A stretch of 64,000 nt of DNA, taken from NCBI GenBank assembly GCA_037974665.1, contig CM075773.1, forward strand, positions 50,391,417-50,455,416. The letters run 5' to 3'. The translations under genes and the position numbers were made by a program. This DNA is from Ehretia macrophylla. Its lineage: Eukaryota; Streptophyta; Magnoliopsida; Boraginales; Ehretiaceae. This document shows positions 34,602 through 47,797 of this stretch, one piece after another. The notes under the pieces were generated by a model. That model was not told the DNA's origin. It saw only the letters and a program-made list of their open reading frames with translations, and made no database searches. How positions within the stretch are numbered: position 1 is the stretch's first letter; the number at the start of each line of letters is the position of its first letter.

Positions 34602-35621
34602 ACTCCTAGCAATTATTGTTAAGCTGCTATTTTGTGCAACCACTTATCAGCTAGCTATGGTATGAGACGAATGCTAGATTTCATGGTCTCCAGCCAAGAT
34701 CCGAGGAATAAATTATTGAGCAAATAATTAGGCAAGACATTAGTCTCATCAAGATCACCTCAAGTAGGAAATTTAGACATAGTATTTTGAACCATACTCT
34801 TTCTACAGCTTGGAACATTGTTTAAGTATTCGAAGACTTGTGAGGAGAAATGAGTTTTAACACACATTTATATAGAATTTATACTTGACTTAAAAGGTTA
34901 AAATATTACGTTTTGAGCATATTCAAAGATGATACCAAAGATATTATAATTATGTGAAAGTGTACCTTAAATAAAGATGCCATATATAAACTCATTTACC
35001 AGCGAATCATCGTTGTTATATTCCCGCCTCTTATTTGAAAATACTACTACGGACTTTTTATTGATGCCATACAAGATAATTGAGGGTCACTCACAATCTC
35101 TTAATAATTTGAAAAGTAAGAAAGCAAATAGAATGGATACCCTCAAAATTGATTATACTTTTATAGAGAGGAGACTCCTAAGTTATGTCCCTACATAAAA
35201 ACATTATACCTCTAATAATTGTGTCCTTTAATTAGAATGGAATTTAAACCAAATATTTGTGATTATTCAAAAGCTATCATGGACATTTATAATATTAGAG
35301 TCGTCCCATGTGACCGTACAGATTAAATGCTCCAATTTCCAACACTAACAACTCATTTTTTTCCTAACGTACCTTCTAATTGTGGAATAATTGTTTCTCC
35401 TTCTCCGCTTAGCTAACCATGAGAAATCCCAACACTCAAAGTGGACTTTCCATTTAGGGGATAGGATACATGTAGTTCGACTTTGTTTGTTCTATGCATG
35501 CATGTATCTGCTTTCTTTGTTCTTGCAATGGGGCTTATGACGAGTTGGAGCAGGTGGTGATTTGGGGTTGTGCTAATCTCCATAGTGGTTATAATTTTAT
35601 CAATAATTAAAAACACAAGAT

Positions 35622-35843
35622 GTGCCCTAGGGGATGGTCTAATAGTAGTTAGTAAAGTGAAATCGCTCTTACAAAGTCACGGGTTCGACATTCTCTACTG
35701 TTTTGAAAGTTCCGTTCTTGACTGATCTGATTAATATGTGAGGGTATACCATTGTACCAGGGACTTTACCAATTGGTGGTTGGGCTCAATCGAATAATTC
35801 GATAATCAAACTGTGTCAGTTGAGTTCTCGCGTCATCTAAAAA
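35622..35843 (+). mobile_element. tRNA-derived SINE
   Basis: Has a polymerase III A-box-like region (GGATGGTCTAATAGTAG) and a B box (GGGTTCGACATTCTC) about 35 bases later, then a tRNA-unrelated body and a terminal A-run. Flanks AAAACACAAGAT and AAAGACACAAAAT are near-identical, consistent with a target duplication. About 220 bases. A related diverged copy lies at 34411-34601. Confidence 0.65.
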
Positions 35844-35856
35844 AAAGACACAAAAT

Positions 35857-37270
35857 ACAAGCAGGAGGAGAAGAAGCAACACATAGGAGATCTTATCCTA
35901 GAATCACCATAACATTTTAACTCTTTACAATACTTCAATTAAAAAATTGTCACATAAATTAAAAAATTTTGCAATGATTTTATTTAATTACAATGGCACA
36001 TTTTGGTAGTAATTGTTCATGAGATTACTTTTTTTTAGTGATTTTAAAAATATAATTTAATTAATTTACGGTTACTTATTATTTACAAAGAAACTATTTC
36101 AATAATAAATTTGAAAAGGAACTATATACAATAATTAAAGTTATTTATAACGTTTTTTTAAGTGACAGTTTTAGGTGTCGTAATATATAAAAGATTAAAT
36201 GTGCCGAAAAAGTCCAGTTCAACATATTGGCAAGTGATTTCGGAAAAGAAATAATCTAGTTAACGCTATATGACCTTTAAGATTTTAAAAAGTTGCAAGA
36301 TTTTAGAAAAGAAATCACACCAGAAAATTTGCTGTGGTTAATGGGAAGATAAGGTCTTTTATTCACATTTATCCCCCTTTTTTTTTTTTTAAAGGAGGAC
36401 TAAACTATACAACACATATCAATTGTCACTCATGATAATTGATCTTGAAATCCCTTACTCTCATAATAAGAAACATACCATTAGACCAAAGACGTGTTGG
36501 TGATTTTTTTTACAATTTATAGAAATAAACATCCATCCACCAGATTTTGTGAATATGTCCTGAAGCTGAAATTTTTCTTTGGTTAGAGCAAAATAATTTT
36601 GGCTTGTATTGTTATTCTTTCTCAACCATACATTTGAATTTACAGAGGCATACAAGTCTACATTATATCCACCATTCCATTTAAATAAACTAAGTTGGTA
36701 ATTAATTATGCCAAGGTGTATTAAGGCTAGGTCTTAAGCATCGAAACATTTGACATATCTCTATTTCGTGCACTCGATGGAAAACTTTATACATATACAG
36801 ACGATATATTTTAAAATTAAATATAAATGAAAAATCTGAGGACCTATTCTGATGTGGGAAAAAATCATATTTTCATTTTTTTATAAATGAACAGTGTTAG
36901 TGGTATAAAGAAATAAAGTGAAGGAAAGGGAATGTCATACATACAATAGATAGAAATGCTAATCAACGTGGGAATGTACTTGGTGGCAACTAGTAACTGA
37001 TTTGGAGTATGTATTGGGGTGCACTATTACATTCGTTGGTTGAGGTGTACTGCTACATCCATGGATTTTTCAGTTAGTGATCATGCTCTGCCAGTTAAAT
37101 TTTTACGTTAGCAAAAAAAAATGTGAAAATGCATTTTTTAATAAAAAATTAGAAGTTAATTTTTTCTAACTTGACTTGAAATAATTACAACACTATTTGT
37201 TCAAGTTCCATCTCGTATTGGAGTATAATTTATCACAAAACGTTATATAACCCATAGTTTTTTCCAAGAA
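35857..37270. other. Intergenic, no gene seen
   Basis: AT-rich, with a TTGCAATGA/ACAATGGCA-bearing stretch at about 35940-36190 that may be a decayed MITE. No gene recognised. Confidence 0.4.
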
Positions 37271-39217
37271 AATCTTGTAACATCCCGATTTCTCACGAGA
37301 CCAGAGCCTCAATCCAATACCCCATGGCACGCAAAATGAGAAAAAATTGGCGGAGTTTCTCCTGTTTCTAGGCCTAACTAGTTCCCTGTAACCAAAAGAT
37401 AAAACCATAAACCACGTACTACAACATTCTCAACAACTCCAAACTTCAACCGCGCAACTTTCCCAACACTACGGCCATCCGAGCCTTAGTCTACGACATT
37501 AAAGACATACAAGTATGCATTCATTAACTGTTGAAAGTGTATGATTATAATTCCACTTATCATACCACTCTAATATTCCCTATCTATCTTTCTTATATTT
37601 TAAGACCTCCAACCATCTTCTACTATACCACACAAGCGTGCAAACCACCTGGCAATAAGAGTTATTACAAACCTACTACAACTATCAATTCAAATGAGAC
37701 TTAATTTCATATTACATTCCTTATAACATCCAACATATACGTGGCACGCAGACCTCAAAAGAAATAACCAGCACAATCTACATAGAACATTTACTAAGAC
37801 TAGAACGTCTAATCAGAAACTCTCGAGCTTTCTCTCCCACAGACTCCGAAGACACCGAACCTAAGATGGTTAGAAAGAGGGAGTGAGCATACAAAACACG
37901 TATGCCCAATGAGAAAGGGAACATATAATAGGGGAATTTGGAAAATAGTTTCGTGCAATGCAATAGTCATCAATAAACAAATTATCAATATGAAACCACT
38001 ATAAATTAAATAAGCTAAAAAATTCATATTAAGAAAGATAGTCAACCACCGTAGAACAATTATAATAAGCAATCTAAAAGAAACAATAACAATATAACAC
38101 ACAATATAATTACACATGCTATTTAACATAGTAAATAATACAACAAATGTAACAATTAAATGTAACTCTCCAAGTACTTAGGGCCCAAATGAGATGTACA
38201 TATAAAAAGGATATAAGGTAACTCCCTAATGACTTAAGGCCTAAGCGAAAGTTACACAATAAAGGAATACCAGTAGACCTTGAACTTGTACCACGGACAG
38301 AAATCTCAATATGATAATGTCAATGATAACGATAAGCCGGCATACCACATTATAACTCCAAAATAGGTGTACTTCGGATGTACCTTGAATATCCTACGAC
38401 TCAACTCTCCAAGGACTTAGGGCCCAAGCAAGAAAATGATTGGGCAACCATGGTAGCCGAGGTATACCGGCAAGCCCGATGCAGCCCAGCTTCCCCAACA
38501 CTACCATATCCACATGGTTGTGCAACCACGATGCAATGCACTCAAGATGATAACAGATAAGATAATCCAATAAACACATAATCGAGGGACAACAAAGTAA
38601 GTTGCCCTCGCACACAATATGGTAAACAATAAGCACACATAATTTCGAACAATTATATTAAATCATATAATTTACGAACAATAAAGTATCTCAGATGCAC
38701 AAAATGATGAAAACTCTCTCACCTCTACCAAGCTCCAAGATGTAAGAATTGGCTCTAACTCATTCTCAAACACCTTGAACATACAGTCAATTATTACTTC
38801 ATGAATTACAAACTATCTATAAGCATTGTTAACACATTAACTTTATAACAAGTTTAATTTCAATAACTCTAAAAGAACTTCAAGTGACAAACAATAAGAC
38901 AATTACACATAAATTCTAACAAAGTTCAATTAACTAAATCATACCTTAAGGATCATTATCATACTTTCCATTCTACTCCTAAGATTTGAAATAATCTTAC
39001 TCATGGTCATTAGCTTGCATATTACTTTATTTTCTTATAACTAAAACAATCATTATTTATATAACTAGGTTAACTAACTTATAGTTTTATTTAATTAACA
39101 TACGATATCTATTAAAATTTTATCCTTAGAAAAATGTCACATTTTATATACTTCAATTTAACACATAATCCAAGTAATCAACAAGTCATAGTCCTAACTT
39201 CACACATACAATACAAT

Positions 39218-40444
39218 TGTTGTGTGAATTCTAACGCAAGTGCACGTATCGTAACAAGTAATCAAATGACAAATAAAGATCGTTTCCACGAGGACTGTGA
39301 TTACTAACTACCGAAATTAATTTAGCTTTAACTTTATTTGGACAATCAAATATGAGAGATTTTGAGTAAAAACTAATAAATAAAGTACTTTTGGAATTAA
39401 CAACTAAAGCGAATACGAAATTAATAAAGAAGATAAATCAAGGATTAAAATGCTCTAGGGGTTCCGACTTTACCAAGATTAATCTTATTTGAAACTATTG
39501 ATCTAAACCAATTGAAACATATTACTTACGTTGCCAGCAATTTCGCTAAGGTATATATTAATCTTTCTCAAGCATCAATAACCTATCCCAATAAGCAAGC
39601 TAACTACATCTCTGTGATAACTGTGAACTCATGGAACGCTTTAAGCCCTAGAAATTCAAATGCTGCACTAGATCTCATAACTATCTCTAGCTTATGACGA
39701 TTTAATGGTATTTTATACGTGGTCTAATTTAGTTATCACTTCTCAGTCTTAAACCAAATCACGAATCATGTAATTGTTGATCAGGTAACCATAAGCATTA
39801 AACTCAGCATAAAATACTCAACGCAAATATGGAAAAGTTCATCAATTAATTTAAAACCAAAAACATCAAATATTCATAATCTGGCTACATCGTAGCCCTA
39901 GAAAAATAACTTAGAACATCATAATGAAATTAAATAAAATATCAATTGTAACGTAAAACATGATAAGAAAGATAGAGAAAACTAGGATTTGGAGAAGAAT
40001 TGGGGCAGAAGTCCGTCTTCGGATTGTTCCTCCATCTTCAACTAGCGAATCCTCTCTTTCTCTCCCTCTGAAACGTTGTTTTTTCTGCCCACTTGATGGC
40101 TGCCTCCAAAAAGTTTCCCTCAAACGTTTATTTCCTTCTCTTTTAACATAGGGTTTCTTCTCTTCGCGCATTTTTACAAAATTACCGTTAAGAATCCTGC
40201 GATACTGCGCAGCTGCGCTATGACTGCGCTACTTTAATTTTTAGCAATTTATCCACAAGTTGCATAAAAGCTTGTCCTTGTTCATTTTTCTTCAATCTTT
40301 GCCTCAAAATCCATGTCTTCTCATAAAATTCACCTACATAGCAAAACAAACATGGAAACAATTAAATTGCTCATAAATTACTTAAGAACGAACAAAATTT
40401 AAGTAAAAAGGTTCTAAAATAATATATCAATAATACACACAACA
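39218..40444 (-). repeat. 3' LTR of the Athila-type element
   Basis: Begins TGTTGTGTGAATTC and ends CACAACA in plus-strand reading. It pairs with 46572-47797 along its whole length. The 12-base palindrome GCGCAGCTGCGC is intact here (40207-40218) but mutated in the other LTR. Confidence 0.92.
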
Positions 40445-40460
40445 AATACCCCCAAACTTA
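40445..40460 (-). other. Polypurine tract of the Athila-type element
   Basis: The minus strand reads AAGTTTGGGGGTATT immediately before the 3' LTR, the second-strand priming site common in Athila-like elements. Confidence 0.75.
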
Positions 40461-43400
40461 AGCTTTGCTTGTCCTTAAGCAAAAGACACAACTAAAGAAA
40501 GAAACAACCTAAAACTAAAGACTTAACACACGACAACCCATGAAAGCAATGCTATAGGATAGTAAATTTTCACGGCTTCAGTAGCTTTATTTCACAACTC
40601 AAGTGGTAACTCTCAATCATAAGCATGAGAAATATTAACTTCACATAATTTCATTTTACTTCAAATCCCCCAAGTGAGTGTGTGAATAGCCCATATCCTA
40701 ATCAATTATACCCGGATGAGTTTATGCAAGCTAAGCGGATTTTCAATGTGAATCTGTTATTTTCAATCACTTAGGACTTCATAGGGTTACTTTTCATGTC
40801 ACTCTCCACTAATGTAAGTTAATCATAGCATTAAAGATCAATAGGATTTTACATTTGGTTGTAACGTGTGGCTAGGGACAAAGTAGGATAATGGATATAA
40901 TATAAGGCTAAACTACCTATAACCACACAATTATTCAAGAATGTTCAATAGAGCACATGTCAACTCTACTTCTTACCACCAAAACTATTCAACATATCTC
41001 TTATCTTCCATCTTTCATTTCACTTCCTCAACAATCATTCATAACATTTAAAAACACATAAAGAGTCCACATTCTCCCAAACTTGCATTTTGATATTAAT
41101 TACAAGGAGTGTGACTCTTCTCTTTTCTTTTCATTCTTCTTTTTTTCTTTTGTTTTTCTCAATATTTCATTCAATTTTTTTTTTGAAACAAAATAACACA
41201 TCACCAAATCATCAAACCTCCCATCATTCAATACAAAACATGGCTCCATATAATCATTCTAGAACAATCATATGTTACAAGTAGGAAGGTCATTAATTGG
41301 GATAATTAATTTGACAAGTTAAGGAAGAATTTGTAGGTTGCACATGAAAGAAAATGCTAATTAGGCTCAAATTGGTGGACTAAGGATATTCAATTATTAT
41401 AAAGGTTGGCTTGAAAGGCTCAAACGATCCAAAGATGACCTAAATCATTTCTCTAATGCTATGTAACCTAGGATTTCGCCTCGAGTGACAATCAAGTAAG
41501 TTCTAAAGTCCTATGGTCATTTTTCTGTTCACTTAAACTCACATAAACCTTCTCTAAGTAACAACATAATTAGGCGAGGCTAAGTGCGCAGTAGGTGGGG
41601 ATTTTTCATAAAACAAACTATGCTTCAATCAATTATCCTCATTACTATCATGTCATACATACGCTACTCATCATCGGCCTATTTCTTATCTTTCCAGCAT
41701 CACTTTCAAAATTTGTTTTTTTTTTTTTTTTCAAATTTTTCTGATTTTTTTTAATGGAATTTAAATAACTAAACACATAAGGAAAATAACTAAAACATGT
41801 AACACTAATACCAAAAACTCAAACCAAGTAAAGAGACGCCGATGCCACCCCCAAACTTTAAACAAGACATTGTCCTCAATGGCAAAAGTAAAGAAAAGAA
41901 CGCAGAGGACTTCCCTGAATATCCATGGTGGTCATTGTCCGAAAGCTTCTCAAATGGTTCAGCTCCAATTAGGCAAAGCAACTTGTTCCAGAAGATGTCT
42001 TTGGCATGCTGACATGCTAAACAACCTCTTCAGTTGACACCACCCAATAACACAAGTTCGACTGCAAGTAGTATTTGCTCTAACCAAGGACACTACTTTA
42101 CAAGTCAGTCACAGCTCACAACTTAATTATAAGCGAAGAAAGGCATACTCACCACCATAACATAGCCCAAACCACCACAACAATGAAAATACAATGCAAT
42201 CATAAATCATCCAACCAACACATCTATTCACAATAGAAATAGTCCTTAAAGCCACAAGACTTCCATAAAGCTTTTTGCCTCATTGAGAATTTTAATCAAA
42301 CCATTAGTATTCAAGCAAGACACACAACATACTCCATCCAACAAACATAATTCCCAACCCAATCACTTTCATCACCATAACACAACTACAATCGCTATAA
42401 CTCAGGTGGAAAACATGGTCCAATTACAGGTCAACCAATCACCATGGATGTGCACAATAAAAACAGACTTGAATGCAATAAGATTTTGACTATTCTTTCA
42501 GCCTTATGGAGAACATGAAGCAAACAGTTAACATACAATTCAGACCTACAACATACTCCACCCAACAAACACAAACCACCAATATCCCCAAAGTATTCCA
42601 CTGAAAAACCAATAATATCAATGCCATCAACACAAAAAGACCACGAACTTAAAAAAACTGTATGTAATTGCCCCTGTTCGCGTGCGTTCTTCATATTTAT
42701 TATTATTTTTAATTATTTTTTTTAAGCCAATAACGCACACACACAAACAGAGAATGCCTTACTTGAGTGATGGGAGTATCCTCAATCGTGACCACTACAA
42801 GCTGTCGTTATTTCAGATCTGACGCCAACGTCTCCTACAAGCTTGAGCGGCTCGTCATGGTATGGTTCAAAACAGGGGTTGACAGGAGAGGGACATTTAG
42901 GTGATAAAGAACAAGAATAAGAGGCTGCTGCTTCTCGTAGGTGCGACGTTGTCGCCGCTCCGTCGTCGGCGTCGGTATGAGCTCGTCGGTGTGGGTGTTC
43001 AACTAGTGGAATGGGTTCTTTTTTTTCAGTTATAAGTGTAGGAGGGTGACTTGAGAAAAAGAGGCATAAGATTGAGAGTTGTTGTTGAGAGAGATCTGAT
43101 GGTTTGGGTGGTAATAGGGCTTAGGGTTTAGAGAGAAAGAGAGAATTTGTGTTTGGGTGTTGATGGTAGCGGCTGAGAGAAGGAGAATGATTTTATTTGG
43201 ATTTTTTTGTTTTTGATGATTTTTTTTTTTTTTTATGAAAGTCAAAACACAAGGACGTAAGCGCAGCTGCGCTACACCTGCGCTGTATTTTCGAATGTCA
43301 AATTGAAGGACGTAAGCACAGTTGCGCTACGCCTGTACTCTTTCTTTTCCAATAGCCCTCTAGTGAACGTAATTTTTATTACCGTGAGCGCAGCTGCGCT

Positions 43401-43723
43401 ACTTCATAGCGCAATAGCGCTACTGTCACAGCTCTGATTTTCTTTGTTTTTCTCTCTAAGCAAGCATCTTACTCACTCCCAACACCGATTTCTCCATTCT
43501 TTCTCCCTTAGTCAACTTGGTAGTGCATCTTTTTGTCTCGGCTCCCTCCAAACTTGTTCTTGAACCTAACATGACAATAAAACTTATCAATTAGCTACTA
43601 CAACTATAACTCAAAAATTCACAAAAAGTAACTAAAACTATTAAATTAAGAAAAGTAAAAAACTTCGGGTTGCCTCCCGAAAAGCACTTGTTTTAACGTC
43701 GATGGCCCGACAGAGCAATTTCT
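40461..43723 (-). other. Long non-coding stretch between the coding part and 3' LTR
   Basis: About 3.3 kb with no substantial open frame on the element's strand. In Athila-type elements this place can hold an extra envelope-like gene; I see none. The end near the coding part (43255-43430) carries repeated GCGCAGCTGCGCTAC-type palindromic motifs. Confidence 0.6.
43255..43430. repeat. Repeated palindromic GCGCAGCTGCGC-type motifs
   Basis: Copies or near copies lie at about 43261, 43319 and 43387, the first and third containing GCGCAGCTGCGCTAC, about 60-65 bases apart. The same motif is in the LTR at 40207-40218 and, mutated, at about 47556. Confidence 0.8.
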
Positions 43724-44272
43724 TCATGATGAGTTGAGATGGATAACGGTTCTGTGTTTGTCAAACTCATCATCCCAATAAGCTTTCAACAGTTGTTCGT
43801 TGACCTTGAACGTCCCTTTTTCTGAATGGGTGACTTCCACAGCACCACAAGGCAACACTTTAGTCACAACACAGGGGCCAGACCATCTTGACTTGCGTTT
43901 TCCAGGAATCCGTGGGTTATAAAGAAGTATTTGTTGCCCAAGAGAGAAATCTTTTCCCGAAACGAGTTTGTCATGCCACTCATTTGTCCTCTCCTTGTAA
44001 CTTATTGCTTTCTCATTCGCTTCATCACAGGATCTTTTTATCTTATTCAACTGCAATAATTCTTTCTCATTCACTGCTTGTACACCCATGTTTCGTTGTT
44101 TAATAGACCAATATTCCTTGTGCTCTAATCCCACCGAAACAAAAGAATTATCTTTTAACAAGCTCGCCTCCAAGGGATCCAATTGACCCCCATGGTTACA
44201 CCCTATAGCTTTTACGGCATCAATGCGCAAACAACTGTCGCTAGGTTCTGGGTACATGTACGCTTTGAACAC
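43724..44272 (-). pseudogene. Athila-type polyprotein, deletion junction and integrase C-terminus
   Basis: The first part (NVFKAYMYPEP type, DPLEASLL) follows the protease region; the second part from about 44160 (EYWSIKQRN, LQLNKIKRSCDEANEKAI, YKERTNEWHDKL, LYNPRIPGKRKSRWSGP, VLPCGAVEV) is the integrase C-terminal region. The whole reverse transcriptase, RNase H and integrase catalytic core that should lie between is absent, and the junction keeps the frame. It is in the same frame as the gag and protease segments, from which it is separated by one stop codon. Confidence 0.8.
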
Positions 44273-44320
44273 ATTAAATGTTACATCTTCGTCTTGTACT
44301 CGTAACCTAAGCTCACCCTT

Positions 44321-45310
44321 TCAAACATCAATAAGTGTTCCCCTAGTTGCAAGGAAAGGTCTTCCAAGAATTATAGGAATTTCCTTGTCTTCCTCCATGT
44401 CTAGCACTATAAAATCTGCAGGAAAGATGAATTTATCGACTTTGACTAGCACATCTTCAATAACTCCTCTGGGGTACTTTAGCGAACGATCAGCTAACTG
44501 CAGTGTAACAGTTGTAGATCTTGCCTCTCCTAAACCAAGCTTCCTGAAAATAGACAAAGGCATCAAATTAATACTAGCACCTAAATCACATAACGCTCGC
44601 TCAAAAATAACATGGCCAATTTCACAAGGAATAGTAAAACTCCCCGGATCCTTGAGCTTTTGTGGTAGTTTCTTCTGTAGGATGGCGCTGCACTCCTCAG
44701 TAAGTGCAACTATCTCATAATCTCCAAGCCTCATCTTATTTGAAAGAATGTCTTTCATGAACTTCACATAACTAGACATTTGTTCAAGTGCATCCGCGAA
44801 TGGAATATTGATGTGAAGTTTCTTGAAGACTTCAAGAAATTTAGCAAATTGCTTATCAAGCTTATTTTTCTGCAATCGTTGAGGGAATGGCACAACTACA
44901 TGCGGCTTCTTCATAGGTTGTGGCTGAGCTTCTGCTTTCTCTTTATCGTCTGCCTCATTCTTTGCTTCACTTTTTTCAACATTCTTAGTTTTCACTGGCT
45001 CCTCTAACTCTTTGTCACTTCTCAAAGTGATCACTTTGCAATGCTCTGTGCCATCTCTTCTAGGATTCACCTCTGAAGTACTAGGTAAACTTCCTTGTTG
45101 TCTTTCAGAAAACAAAGTAGCCATTTGGCTCAACTGCATCTCTAAATTTCTGATTTGTGCAGACTGGTTTTGGAAGTTTGTCCTAGTTTCATTCATAAAC
45201 TGAGTTTGGAAATTAGCCAATTGTGTCTGTGAACTCGCCAATTGAGCAATTACCTCTTCCAAGTTCACCTTCTTCTCTAGTGGTGGATTATTCTGCTCAG
45301 GTTGCAACAT
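44321..45310 (-). pseudogene. Athila-type polyprotein, protease region
   Basis: Contains a coiled-coil-like start (QLASSQTQLANFQTQF), a linker rich in Glu/Lys, then an aspartic protease with CDLGASINLMPLSIFRKLG and the downstream IPIILGRPFLATRG block. A stop codon follows LIDV, where elements of this kind normally read on. Upstream, 26 codons in the same frame with three stops join it to gag. Confidence 0.82.
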
Positions 45311-45388
45311 ATTCTGAGTATTTCTCCAGGAGAAATTCGGATGATTACGTCATGCTGGATTATATCTGTTAGAGTACTAATTGTGTTG

Positions 45389-46405
45389 CTACCCATTAAA
45401 ATTCCCCACATACTGTGCTTGTTCTGTTGTGCCTTGCGCAAATGGATTTTCAACCTGACATTCTACACTATGATGTGGACCACAACAAAACTCGCACACC
45501 ACTGTCGCTTGGACAGCATTAGCAGTCATTTGATTATTTTGCAACTGTTTCGCGAGATTGTCAATTTTCGCTGTCAAGGCAGTTATGGCATCAATCTCAT
45601 GATTCCCAGCTGTCTTCTTTGGTGCGACTCTCTCACTTGACCACTGCTGGTGGTTCAAAACAATATCCTCTAGCAACGCATAAGCTTCATTTGTTGTCTT
45701 GTTCATTAAAGCTCCTCCTGCAGATGCATCTATCAAAGTTCTTGTGGAACTAATTAACTCATTGTAAAAATTATGAACTTGCATCCACCTGGGTACACCA
45801 TGATTAGGACACTTCCTCAGCAATGCCTTATACTTTTCCCACGCTTCACATAGAGTTTCTCCTTCATGTTGAGCAAAATTATTAATCTCTATGCGCAGCT
45901 TCGCTGTCTTTCCAGGTGGGAAGAATCTTGACAAAAACTTGTGCACCAAATCCTCCCAAGTTGTGATTGAATCTGAAGGCAACGAGTTCAACCATTCCTT
46001 AGCTTGATCCCTTAAAGAGAAAGGAAACAAGCGAAGGCGCAGAGCTTCATCAATGACTCCATTGTACTTAACAGTTCCGCAGACTTCTAGAAAATTCACA
46101 ATGTGTTGATTAGGATCTTCAGAAGGCAGTCCATGGAATTGAATATTCTGAATCAATTGTAGTGTCACTGTCTTCAAATCAAAATCATGCGCCTGAATCG
46201 CTGGCCTTCTAATCACAGGTTGAATTCCAGTGGGTGGTAATGCATACTCTCGCAGTGTTCTAGGCGGATTTTCCTGATTATTTCCTTCTTGTGCTACCAC
46301 AATGTCAATCATATTTCCTTGCAGATGATGGGTAGTTGTAGCCACTCTTTTCTCTTTTCTATTCTTCCGACAGGTTCGTTCTATCTCAGGATCGAAAGGT
46401 AACAA
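45389..46405 (-). pseudogene. Athila-type gag region
   Basis: 338 codons with the retrotransposon gag core at about residues 85-200 (PNQHIVNFLEVCGTVKYNGV, LRLRLFPFSLRDQAKEWLNS, FLSRFFPPGKTAKLRIEIN, LCEAWEKYKALLRKCPNHGV) and a C-terminal zinc-knuckle-like CEFCCGPHHSVEC. It terminates at an in-frame stop after NFNG, so it is no longer continuous with protease. The primer site is about 140 bases upstream, so the start is near the original one. Confidence 0.85.
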
Positions 46406-46547
46406 ATTACTACTTCCTGACTTTCACATGCACGTAAAGAAATATGTTCCTGAAACACACGTAACGAAAATAAGATAACAACATAAAACTAAATAAAATC
46501 CAAAGTAAGATCAAATCTATTTGGTATCGATATTAATAATTGCACAA

Positions 46548-46565
46548 TCCCCGGCAACGGTGCCA
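46548..46565 (-). other. Primer-binding site, tRNA-Asp type
   Basis: The minus strand reads TGGCACCGTTGCCGGGGA six bases inside the 5' LTR. As recalled, this matches the 3' end of plant tRNA-Asp except at one position, as in Athila/Tat-type elements. Confidence 0.75.
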
Positions 46566-46571
46566 AAAATT

Positions 46572-47797
46572 TGTTGTGTGAATTCTAACGCAAGTGCACG
46601 TATCGTAACAAGTAATCAAATGATGAATAAAGATCATTCCCACGAGGACTGTGATTACTAACTACCGAAATTAATTTAGCTTTAACTTTATTTGGACAAT
46701 CAAATATGAGAGATTTTGAGTAAAAACTAATAAATAAAGTACTTTTGAAATTAACAACTAAAGTGAATACGAAATTAATAAAGAAGATAAATCAAGGATT
46801 AAAATGCTCTAGGGGTTCCAACTTCACCAAGATTAATCTTATTTGAAACTATTGATCGAAACCAATTGAAACATATTCATTACGTTGCTAGCAATTTCGC
46901 TAAGGTATATATTAATCTTTCTCAAACATCAATAACCTATCCAAATAAGCAAGCTAACTACATCTTTGTGATAACTGTGAACTCATGGAACGCTTTAAGC
47001 CCTAGAAATTCAAATGCTGCACTAGATCTCATAACTATCTCTAGCTTATGACGATTTAATGGTATTTTATACGTGGTCTAATTTAGTTATCACTTCTCAG
47101 TCTCAAACCAAATCACGAATCATATAATTGTTGATCAGGCAACCACAAGCATTAAACTCAGCATAAAATACTCAATGCAAATATGGAAAAGTTCATCAAT
47201 TAATTTAAAACCAAAAACATCAAATATTCATAATCTGGCTACATCGTAGCCCTAGAAAAATAACTTAGAACATCATAATGAAATTAAATAAAATCTCAAT
47301 TGTAACGTAAAACATGATAAGAAAGATAGAGAAAACTAGAATTTGGAGAAGAATTGGGGCAGAAGTCCGTCTCCAGATCGTTCCTCCGTCTTCAACTCGC
47401 GAATCATCTATTTCTCTCCCTCTGAAACGTTGTTTTTTCTGCCCACTTGATGGCTGTCTCCCAAAAGCTCCCCTCAAACGTTTATTTCCTTCTCTTTTAA
47501 CATAAGGTTTCTTCTTTTCGCGCATTTTTACAAAATTACCTTTAAAAATCCTGCGATACTGCGCAGCTACGTTATGACTGCGCTACTTAATTTTCAGCAA
47601 TTTATCCACAAGTTGCATAAAAGCTTGCCCTTGTTCATTTTTCTTCAATCTTTGCCTCAAAATTCATGTCTTCTCATAAAATTCACCTACATCGCAAAAC
47701 AAACATGGAAACAATCAAATTGCTCATAAATTACTCAAGAACTAACAAAATTTAAGTAAAAATGCGCTGAAATAATATATCAATAATACACCCAACA
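46572..47797 (-). repeat. 5' LTR of the Athila-type element
   Basis: Starts TGTTGTGTGAATTC and ends CACCCAACA in plus-strand reading, with 1226 bases paired to 39218-40444. The palindromic motif near 47556 reads GCGCAGCTACGT, two transitions away from the other copy, consistent with decay of methylated cytosines. Confidence 0.92.

Larger units (their letters stand above)
39218..47797 (-). mobile_element. Athila-type Ty3/gypsy retrotransposon, internally deleted
   Basis: An 8580-base element on the minus strand with two LTRs, a perfect 5-base target duplication ACAAT (39213-39217 and 47798-47802), a primer site matching tRNA-Asp, and a G-rich polypurine tract. The coding part has gag, protease and the last piece of integrase, but reverse transcriptase, RNase H and the integrase core are missing. 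The two LTRs differ at roughly 50 of 1227 positions by hand count (about 96% identity), mostly transitions, so the insertion is not very recent. It lies inside an older solo LTR. It cannot move without help from another element. Confidence 0.92.

Noticed and set aside
39960-40171. Open frames in both LTRs of the Athila-type element (also at 47265-47525)
   Set aside because: They lie in LTR sequence, overlap on both strands, and have no known domain.
44223-44720. Plus-strand open frame of 165 codons
   Set aside because: Antisense to the protease and integrase-tail region of the retrotransposon.
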